A stretch of 64,000 nt of DNA from Babylonia areolata (lineage: Eukaryota; Mollusca; Gastropoda; Neogastropoda; Buccinidae). This document shows, one piece after another, positions 47,830 through 59,722 of this stretch. The notes under the pieces are model-generated. The model saw nothing but the letters and a program-made list of their open reading frames with translations, did no database searches and had not been told where the DNA came from. Both the position numbers and the translations under genes were made by a program. Location: the NCBI RefSeq assembly GCF_041734735.1, contig NC_134891.1:12840569-12904568 (forward strand), read 5' to 3'. Positions within the stretch are counted from its first letter, which is position 1, and the number at the start of each line of letters is the position of its first letter.

Positions 47830-50800
47830 AAGTAATTGATTCCAGTGGTGAAATAAGCTTCTGCCTGGTGTGTTTTTCCTCCACCTTTTCCATGTTTCAG
47901 AGAAACTTCTGACATGAAAACTGCTGTGTGTCCAGTCAGATACCTTGTCAATATTTTCACCTGCCTGATCATTTGATCATTAGTCTTTCGGATGGGTTAT
48001 AATCAATTCATTAAAACATGACTCAATAAAAATTACATCAATGCCAGAAACTACATAAATAAAACCTAAAAAAATAAATTAATCTAACAATTTTGGGTTT
48101 CATAATACATTTCCGGCATATACAACTTAACCATCAACGTGAGCCACTGAGTGTGTGCATTCACACCTTCAGAATTATTTTTCTACTTTAGCTGATCCCC
48201 CCCCACCCTCCCATACACACCCAGCTATTCCCCACCTGTCCACACACCTTTCCCTCCACAGCCTTACCTGTTCAGGTTGGCCACTTCCTTCATGGCCCAG
48301 ATCTTGATGATTTTGCGGGGGTTCTGCTTCTTGTAGTCATCACTGGAGAAGCGGTGATCACCATGAACGTACTTCTCCCTGGTGCGGAAATCCAGCAGGG
48401 TCGTCTTGAACACCTTCACAGCCACTTTCTGTGGGACTTCCACCCCCTCCATGCTGTGACAGTGCAATACCATGCTGTGACACCACTTCACCACTGACAA
48501 CAATGTACATCAACACCTCCATGCTGTGACATCACTTCACCACTGACAACAATGTTCATCAACACCTCCATGCTGTGTCATCACTTCACCACTGAGAACC
48601 GTGTACATAAACACCTCCATGCTGTGACAACACTTCACCACTGACAATGTACATCAACACCTTCATGTTGTGACATCACTTCACCACTGACAACAATGTA
48701 CATCAACACCTCCATGCTGTGACATCACTTCACCACTGACAATGTACATCAACACCTCCATGCTGTGACATCACTTCACCACTGACAACAATGTACATCA
48801 ACACCTCCATGCTGTGACACCACTTCACCACTGACAACAATGTACATCAACACCTTCATGCTGTGACATCACTTCACCACTGACAACAATGTACATCAAC
48901 ACCTTCATGCTGTGACATCACCTCACCACTGACAACAATGTACATCAACACCTTCATGCTGTGACACCACTTCACCACTGACAACAATGTACATCAACAA
49001 CTTCATGCTGTGACATCACCTCACCACTGACAACAATGTACATCAACACCTCCATGCTGTGACATCACTTCACCACTGACAACAATGTACATCAACACCT
49101 CCATGCTGTGACATCATTTCATCACTGACAACAATGTACATCAACACCTCCATGCTGTGACATCACTTCACCACTGACAATGTACATCAACACCTCCATG
49201 CTGTGACATCAGCTCACCAATGACAACTATGTACATTAACACCTCCATGCTGTGACATCACTTCACCACTGACAACAATGTACATCAACACCTCCATGCT
49301 GTGACATCACTTCACCACTGACAACAATGTACATCAACACCTCCATGCTGTGACATCACTTCACCACTGACAACAATGTACATCAACACCTCCATGCTGT
49401 GACATCACTTCACCACTGACAATGTACATCAACACCTCCATGCTGTGACATCACTTCACCACTGACAACAATGTACATCAACACCTCCATGCTGTGACAT
49501 CACCTCTCCACTGACAATGTACATCAACACCTCCATGCTATGACATCACTTCACCACTGACAATGTACATCAACACCTCCATGCTGTGACATCACCTCTC
49601 CACTGACAATGTACATCAACACCTCCATGCTATGACATCACTTCACCACTGACAATGTACATCAACACCTCCATGCTGTGACATCACTTCACCACTGACA
49701 ACAATGTACATCAACACCTCCATGCTGTGACATCACTTCACCACTGACAACAATGTACATCAACACCTCCATGCTGTGACATCACTTCACCACTGACAAT
49801 GTACATCAACACCTCCATGCTGTGACATCACTTCACCACTGACAATGTACATCAACACCTCCATGCTGTGACATCACCTCTCCACTGACAATGTACATCA
49901 ACACCTCAGTGCTGTGACATCACTTCACCACTGACAATGTACATCAACACCTCCATGCTGTGACATCACTTCACCACTGACAACAATGTACATCAACACC
50001 TCCATGCTGTGACATCACTTCACCACTGACAATGTACATCAACACCTCCATGCTGTGACATCACTTCACCACTGACAATGTACATCAACACCTCCATGCT
50101 GTGACATCACCTCTCCACTGACAATGTACATCAACACCTCCATGCTATGACATCACTTCACCACTGACAATGTACATCAACACCTCCATGCTGTGACATC
50201 ACCTCTCCACTGACAATGTACATCAACACCTCCATGCTATGACATCACTTCACCACTGACAATGTACATCAACACCTCCATGCTGTGACATCACTTCACC
50301 ACTTCCTGGTGCGGAAATCCAGCAGGGTCGTCTTGAACACCTTCACAGCCACTTTCTGTGGGACTTCCACCCCCTCCATGCTGTGACAGTGCAATACCAT
50401 GCTGTGACACCACTTCACCACTGACAACAATGTACATCAACACCTCCATGCTGTGACATCACTTCACCACTGACAACAATGTTCATCAACACCTCCATGC
50501 TGTGTCATCACTTCACCACTGAGAACCGTGTACATAAACACCTCCATGCTGTGACAACACTTCACCACTGACAATGTACATCAACACCTTCATGTTGTGA
50601 CATCACTTCACCACTGACAACAATGTACATCAACACCTCCATGCTGTGACATCACTTCACCACTGACAATGTACATCAACACCTCCATGCTGTGACATCA
50701 CTTCACCACTGACAACAATGTACATCAACACCTCCATGCTGTGACACCACTTCACCACTGACAACAATGTACATCAACACCTTCATGCTGTGACATCACT

Positions 50801-53800
50801 TCACCACTGACAACAATGTACATCAACACCTTCATGCTGTGACATCACCTCACCACTGACAACAATGTACATCAACACCTTCATGCTGTGACACCACTTC
50901 ACCACTGACAACAATGTACATCAACAACTTCATGCTGTGACATCACCTCACCACTGACAACAATGTACATCAACACCTCCATGCTGTGACATCACTTCAC
51001 CACTGACAACAATGTACATCAACACCTCCATGCTGTGACATCATTTCATCACTGACAACAATGTACATCAACACCTCCATGCTGTGACATCACTTCACCA
51101 CTGACAATGTACATCAACACCTCCATGCTGTGACATCAGCCTCACCAATGACAACTATGTACATTAACACCTCCATGCTGTGACATCACTTCACCACTGA
51201 CAACAATGTACATCAACACCTCCATGCTGTGACATCACTTCACCACTGACAACAATGTACATCAACACCTCCATGCTGTGACATCACTTCACCACTGACA
51301 ACAATGTACATCAACACCTCCATGCTGTGACATCACTTCACCACTGACAATGTACATCAACACCTCCATGCTGTGACATCACTTCACCACTGACAACAAT
51401 GTACATCAACACCTCCATGCTGTGACATCACCTCTCCACTGACAATGTACATCAACACCTCCATGCTATGACATCACTTCACCACTGACAATGTACATCA
51501 ACACCTCCATGCTGTGACATCACCTCTCCACTGACAATGTACATCAACACCTCCATGCTATGACATCACTTCACCACTGACAATGTACATCAACACCTCC
51601 ATGCTGTGACATCACTTCACCACTGACAACAATGTACATCAACACCTCCATGCTGTGACATCACTTCACCACTGACAACAATGTACATCAACACCTCCAT
51701 GCTGTGACATCACTTCACCACTGACAATGTACATCAACACCTCCATGCTGTGACATCACTTCACCACTGACAATGTACATCAACACCTCCATGCTGTGAC
51801 ATCACCTCTCCACTGACAATGTACATCAACACCTCAGTGCTGTGACATCACTTCACCACTGACAATGTACATCAACACCTCCATGCTGTGACATCACTTC
51901 ACCACTGACAACAATGTACATCAACACCTCCATGCTGTGACATCACTTCACCACTGACAATGTACATCAACACCTCCATGCTGTGACATCACTTCACCAC
52001 TGACAATGTACATCAACACCTCCATGCTGTGACATCACCTCTCCACTGACAATGTACATCAACACCTCCATGCTATGACATCACTTCACCACTGACAATG
52101 TACATCAACACCTCCATGCTGTGACATCACCTCTCCACTGACAATGTACATCAACACCTCCATGCTATGACATCACTTCACCACTGACAATGTACATCAA
52201 CACCTCCATGCTGTGACATCACTTCACCACTGACAATGTACATCAACACCTCCATGCTGTGACATCACTTCACCACTGACAATGTACATCAACACCTCCA
52301 TGCTATGACATCACTTCACCACTGACAATGTACATCAACACCTCCATGCTGTGACATCACTTCACCACTGACAATGTACATCAACACCTCAGTGCTGTAA
52401 CATCACTTCACCACTGACAATGCACACCAACCTGAAATGAAACCACGTCAACAATGCACATAACACTATTTTCCTTCTCTCAACACACTTTCTGTTCTCA
52501 CAGTTAATGTTTAAACTCAACACTCAATGTTATAAACAAATACCACCAAGAACCAAACTTCCAAGAACATAACTCTTCTCTGACGATAACGAAATTAAAA
52601 AACAAAAACAAAAAAAAACAACCAAAAAACCATCATGCTGAAGTTATATCCTCCCAACTCCCCTCCATGTTAACACATACAGTTAAGTTATACAGATAAC
52701 CTAAAAACAGACATGCACACACACAGACAACATAATGAAAGGTTGAAACATCAGCAAAGTGACCACACATAGGTTGGTTCAGTCTTTACCTTCCTCCTCT
52801 GCCTTCAAACACAGCCGACTCCTTCCCTTCAGCAAAACAGCCACCAATGGACTCCAAAAGACCACTGTTCACTAGTTTAAACAGCAGCACTCTGGTTTTG
52901 GAATCCACAGCCTTTTCCTGTAAACATATAAACCACGCCACACCTTGGGAACATTCAGCGGTATCTTGAATTTACACATTCTATAATATCTTAGAAATAC
53001 TTAGCTTTTAAAGTATCAGTTAACCTAATTTTACAGCTATCAACATAGCAACTAACAAGTAAACCTCCTGCACAAGAAATAACAACAATGTGAACAATTC
53101 ATTCACAAAATTCCCCTTAACCTTTAAAGTTAATGAGAGCAATGATCCAATCAGCTTTAAAAGTAAAAGCTGGAACTAGTGTAAGCCAAACAATAAATTG
53201 TGGCCCAAAACCAAAAGCATGATGAACACAGCAACATTTGAGCTCTTCATCTGTCTTTTGCCCATCTTGTACTGAACAACAGCAGAAGTAAAGTACATGA
53301 AGCTGCTTGTGGTTATAATAATTATATATATATATAGCGCTGAATCTTGTGCAGAGACAAATCAAAGCGCTTTCGCACCAATCATTTAAACGCATGCATA
53401 ACTCTAAAACCGGAGAGAAAAAAACAAAAACAAAAAACCCACAAAAAACTCATAATGTTCAGCATACTTTCATTGCATTATTTAAAAAAAAAGTATTATC
53501 AATTCATAAGGTGGAAAAAAAAAACAACACCCACCCCCCTCAAACCAAAACAAAAGCCAACCCAGTAAAAAAAATAAATAAATACCCCCCCCCAAAAAAA
53601 ACAAAAAACAAACTCACAGCAGTGGAATGTTCTTTGTGTTCTGATTCTCTGGTTCTGCGCTTCAGTTCAGTCATGGAGTGCTTCTTCAGCTTGTTGTACA
53701 CTTTGTTGGGCAGCTGCATGTCCATGCCCTCCCCATCACCACTCTCAAACTCAGGGGGAAACTGTACATAGTCAACAACAGGTCAACAGTTTTCCTTGAG

Positions 53801-56800
53801 AGAAATTTTTGGTTCAGCAATACAAAACATGTAGCATTTCTGGCATTTCCAAAGAATATATAAACTGTACATGTAAATAGGTTTGTTATTTTCAAATATA
53901 TTAGTTTGATACAAAAATAGTGAAATACTACTCCATTCAACATTGAACAAGGTAACAGCAGTTCAGTGAGTGACCCAAATGACTTTCTGCACACACTTGT
54001 AAACAAATGCACACAAAGTCACACAAATGACAGATAAACACAAACACACATAGAAGTTACACTGGAACAGCCACTGGTCACTCAATCTGTCTGAAGGTCT
54101 AGCTGATCCATAATAACAAGTCAGCAGAGTGTCCAGAACTGCAGCTTTTCAACCCCACTGAACATGTCCACCAATGTATCAATTGTTATCATGCATTATT
54201 TCCTGATAGTAACTGCTGATCTGAAACAAGAACTTGCATTTAAAAGAACAGTAGTAATTATTTAAAAGAATCAAATATCTTTTCAAGTTCAGTAACTGAA
54301 TTCATTATGAAAATCAAAGACTTTTCTCAAACTCAAATAAAAAGCTTTTTCTCTCAAATATTCTATTTCATTTTCAATTACTTAAGTCCAGGACATATAT
54401 TTTTGACATCCCAAGACTTAGTTTCCAATTTTACATCAACATGTTGATCTACAGGTATAAACCCTATCAGTAAAATCCAATTTCATGCTGTCATTCAACT
54501 TGCAATCAAAAGAGTCAACACATATGATTGAACATTTTTAATAAATAACAAAATCTGTCATCAATTCTCCAATACATTATCAATTTCATTTATTCCATAT
54601 ATTCTAATGCAGTTTTCTTAAATTTCTTAAAAGAATACCAAAAAATAACTCTTGGGGATACCGGACAGGCTAAAAAAAAAAAAGATCACAGAAAGAAATG
54701 AATGAAATACAATCACTGATTGACTGAACCTGCAACACTGTTTCCTACTTACCTCCATCAGACGCTCAGCATTCTTTCTTCCACAAATGACTTTGTCGTG
54801 TTTGGTGGTGATCTTTTTCCCTGATCCAGCATAGCCCTTACTACCCATGTTTGGTGTCTTCTCTTCTGCAAACATAGACAATAAAAAGCTTAATACACAA
54901 AACTTTGTGGCAGCTGTAATTACTGACATTATCAGATCCCTGTTACCAACAACTTTATGCAATTGCACATAAACAGAATGAATTAAAATAAGTGATCAAA
55001 ATGATTGTTAGTGGCATTGTTTGGACAAGCCACACAGTCCACTTTTCCTCCATTGAATTTTACATGATTGATAATTCATATGCAATGTTTGTTAGTCCCA
55101 CCAACATCTTTCTGCAATAGCTACAATGCACAAAAAGACAATTTTTGACTCACTTGTGTAAACAAAGTTTACATTGCCATTTTCTCTGCAAATACTTTGT
55201 CAGTTGACACCAAATTTGGCATAAAAATAGGAAAAATTCAGTTCTTTCCAGTCATCTTGTTTAAAACAATATTGCACCTCTGAGATGGGCACAAATTTTT
55301 TTAAAAAGAAGCCAAATTATATGCAAACTGATAATTTACTGTTATATTTATATTTTTTTATTCTCTAAACTTGGCACTTTGATCTGATATTCTGACACAA
55401 CAACAAGAGCAGTCATTTTTATCATTTTTTGTTCAAACAGGAACTTCTTTTGCTAAGCATGGAAGTTATTTATTTTGCATGTCTTTGGTGCAGACAGTAA
55501 AAAAGGGAAATTAATCTCTAATTAATGCTAGGGGGGTTAATTTGCTTTAAACTTTTCTTTCTCATCTTAAACATTGCATTTTGAAATTATGCTCAATACA
55601 TAAAAAGCTTGTGTGTTTTACTCTCAGTGTACAGGGCTTTCACTATGTTCATTCGCCCAAGTGGTCTTTTTCAGAAAATATAAAATCAATTCTACGAGTG
55701 GACTTTATAGATCTATTGGCTGAACAATGAAGGTCATGGGCAAAAATCAACTGCGTACACATATTTATACATATTCAAAGCGCATACTCGCAAGCTCAAA
55801 CGGCGACATTTTGTTTAAGTAGTTGACCTGCCCGTTCAATCCAATATTCAATCGACAATACATGATAACATGTGATGGAAAGTTGGAGACCGTTAAATAT
55901 TTATTCAGAGAAAGATCTGTGAATGCCTCATCACTTACTGGATTATGCCCCAAACTGCCATAAAAATATCAACAAAATCAGTTGGAATTCACAGTTAAAA
56001 ATAATAAACCATGAGAGTTAATACCCTTGATGAAACATAAAAATTTCCAGTCTTTACTTTTTTCAAAATTAAACCAAGTTAATAATAGAAATCCACTGAT
56101 AATCAATAAACTGCAATGTATGCTTGATAGGAAATATTTTCCCTAAAATTACGTTTATGTGACCCACTAGTGCAGACTCCGGCAGGGAGTCCGATTCCTG
56201 TCCTGTGCAATCTACTATCTGCCTATGTGGAGAAAACGAAAGTAGCTACGGCTGATAACCTCCCAGAAGTAGGTTACCTCCCCTCTGTATCCCTGACTAG
56301 CTTCCTCTTTTGATAGCACCTAACCATAACCAGTGCAGTGTGCAGAGAGAACAGGAAAGCTGGGAGGACAGAAGGGTCTTAAATGTGGGTCACAGTAACT
56401 ATGTTAGATAAACGTAATTTTAGGAAAAAAAATTCCTTTTCACTACACATACTTTACCATGACACACTAGTGCAGAATGATATGACAAGGTGGAGGGCTC
56501 ACCTGTTCTACTGTCTGTGTATGGCGATGGCTTGTTGTGCGACCACTGCAGAGGTGATGCCTCTTGAGCCGTCCTTGCTGAAGTGTGAAACGTCTCTCAA
56601 GTAGAAATCAGTAAGTAAGCAGGGTTTTTCCTGAGTGGGCAAGGCGAGAGATGAGGACCATGCCCTGACTTCATGAACTCTGGCTGAGGAGGCATAAGTC
56701 CTAAGTCCCAACCCTACGTCTGCATGCATGCTTTTGATCACATTGATCGTCCTTCGAGACAGAGATGTTTTGCTTATCTCGTGAGAGTGGTCAAGGAGTG

Positions 56801-59314
56801 AACTGATGAACTAGTGTCAAACCCTTCCAATCAAACTGAGAGGTGGCAAAGTGTACCCTGTGGGGTTTTCTGAATTGAGCTAGAAGGCGGACAGTTTATC
56901 ACGAAGGCCTCGAGAAATGTAAGAGGGCAGGCGGAGGCTGAACCTCAATGCAAGGTGCACGTGGCCTGATCCTATGAGTTGTGGGCCAATGGGAAAGAAA
57001 TAATTGTGTTTGAAGGGATCTGTGGCCTCAGATAGAGGCAGCCCATAAGGATGTTGGGCTTGCCTAAGGCGTGACTGTCCTGTCTGTAGAGCTCTTCCAT
57101 GTGAGCCAACAGGTGATGGGTGCCCCCCCCCCCAGCCCCCCCATGTGTGGTACGTTTGAAGTAGGGGATGGAGCTGTGAGGGGCAGTTGGGGTAGAATGG
57201 CTGTTGATCTGCTGTACTAGCTATTGGAGGGCATGAGTCAGCATGAGTAAAACAGGAAACGGCTGTTGTGTGCTTGAACTGAGTTGATGTATGCAGGTGA
57301 CCACCAAGGAGGTTCTGCTGAAATGTAAGGATGTGACATGGTCTGTGGGGCAACCGTGTGACAGAGAGAAATGGTGCTTGCTGTCACAGTGACAACAACA
57401 AAGTCATCCTCAGACAGGCCCTTGGCTGAAGAATGAGGCTCTGTAAACACCTCAGGGGGTGTCCCACTGGCAAGGCAGTGCTTGTTGGCAGGGGATGTGC
57501 CAGAGTATCAACCTTTCTGTGAGAAGCCCCTGGGGTGGTCACTGTGTTGAGTGATAGGGGAAACAGGAGGTGACCCTGTGAATGAGGGGACTGCATGAGG
57601 AGTTAATGAGGGGCCGCCTGTAGTGCGGAGAGTGAAAACTCTGGAGAGAGAGGGAACAAGCATCGCAATAGGGACGATGCCGGCTTAAAGAACAGAGTAG
57701 GCCGGTATTGCGTGCTGCCACCTGGCTAATGGCCTTTGTTGCAGCAAGATTTGTTGGAGAAGTGTATGCAGAGATTGCCCCTCTGTAATCACTGCAGTGG
57801 TTGTGTCAAAATTGAAAAGGGCCAGGCAAGTAAGACCAGGTGGGGAAATCATTTTCCAACACCAATGGTTTTGGGAGTTGATGTGGCGTTAATGTTCAAG
57901 CAGGATGGCGGGCCAAACTAACTGACCAAAAAGCGGCGGCCACTGTGCTGGTACAAGAGGCCACAAAGATGTGCTTCTGTGGCCAGCAAACGAATCCACT
58001 GATAATCAATAAACTGCAATGTATGCTTGATACTGATTTTTCAGTTACACATCAAAATCAAAACAAAATTAATTTAATTTTATTTGCCAATGGAACTGAT
58101 TGTGACACCAGATTACAATATGATCCCAACCTCAGAGAAGGATCAATACACAGTATGCACACCAATGTTTCTGCATGATGTCAAAAATTGAAAAAGACGC
58201 GCATGTCACTCTCCAGTCACCAAATGTTTCATAACTACTGAGACAAATTGACCACAGGGTGCAACACCATGGAACTTTCTCCACTTTGCTAAAGGTCAAA
58301 ATGGGCAAGCAGACTGTCTGTATAAAAGTATTAAAACTATAAAGGACTATTTGCCGCAGTTTCTTTCGATTTCTCTGCATAGCGGACTAGTAGTTTGGAC
58401 AGGACAGGAATCCAGACCCCTGCCAGAGTCTGCACCAGTGGGTCACGGTTAAGCATGCGTAGTTAAACTATAAATATTGCAACTCACCCCATTTTGTTTT
58501 GGCAGGCATTAATTCATCATCTTCATAATCTTCGTCATCTTCTTCTTCATACACTGGATGTTGTGTTTTGTAGTTTTCAAAAGATACAGTGACTGAAAAA
58601 ATAAATAAACAAATTAAAGTGTTAAATTTTCTAAAAACTAATTGCTCCTGAAAACAACTGCAACAAAAAACAACTCCAAAACAAATCCAACCTGAAGTAG
58701 TATGGTAAAAGAAATAAGATAAGACAGTGGCCTACAATATTTACCGTCACAAGTGTCATAATGAATTATCAAAAAAGGAATCTACAGATAATATACGTTG
58801 AACACTTGAGTGCAGAGCATAATTCAATTCCTTTGCACAAGTACAAAATGAATATGATCCTACCAATATTAAACTTATGAAGAAGATACAATGTTTCATT
58901 TATATTTCTTAATAATATTATCATATCCAAGAAAAGATACTTTTTGTTTCTCTTTCAAACACTACTTGGTTAGTAGGGTATATTTTGTTTGTTTTCTTTT
59001 CATAATGTTTATTTTCATGTTTTATGTACAAAAAATGTACAATCATTTTAATGAATCACTGAATGTCTGTACATCTGTCTCAATGCAACATATGAATAAA
59101 AAAAAAATCGAGAAAAGCAAATAACTAACTTCCTGTCTGCAAACATATTAGTTATTAATACTGCACAACTTCACGACTGCTCTATTGATACTATGATAGG
59201 GACAATGAATAATTCCCAACAGGTTTTCATGTTTGATTGCAAACAGAAGCATCAATTAACTACAGTACCAGGTAGTCATGTGTTCCCGCTAAAGAAATGA
59301 AGATCATCAGGGCC

Positions 59315-59370
<56 letters not shown>

Positions 59371-59687
59371 CATTAAAGGAATCAGAATAAACAACTGAAC
59401 ACACTTCTCACCTTTGCTGGAGCCATTGAACTGTTTGGCTTCTCTGTCCAGCATTGCGTTGTGCTCACGGTCAAACTGAAGCTGCAGCATACGTGCTATC
59501 ATTTCATCACTGTAAGTCTCGTTTGCATCTGCTGCTGCCAGTATTGCTGCAAAGTCTTCTTCACTCGGTTCTACTGCCAGCGTTTCTGTTTTCTGCACAC
59601 TGAAGAAGATATATAACAACCAATTAAAAAGTGATTAAAAAAAAATTACTATTACTATTCCTTACTATATATATATATAATCATAAT

Positions 59688-59722
<35 letters not shown>

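Noticed and set aside
48443-52430. CRISPR-like array
   Set aside because: Units are contiguous tandem repeats without unique spacers, in an animal intron.
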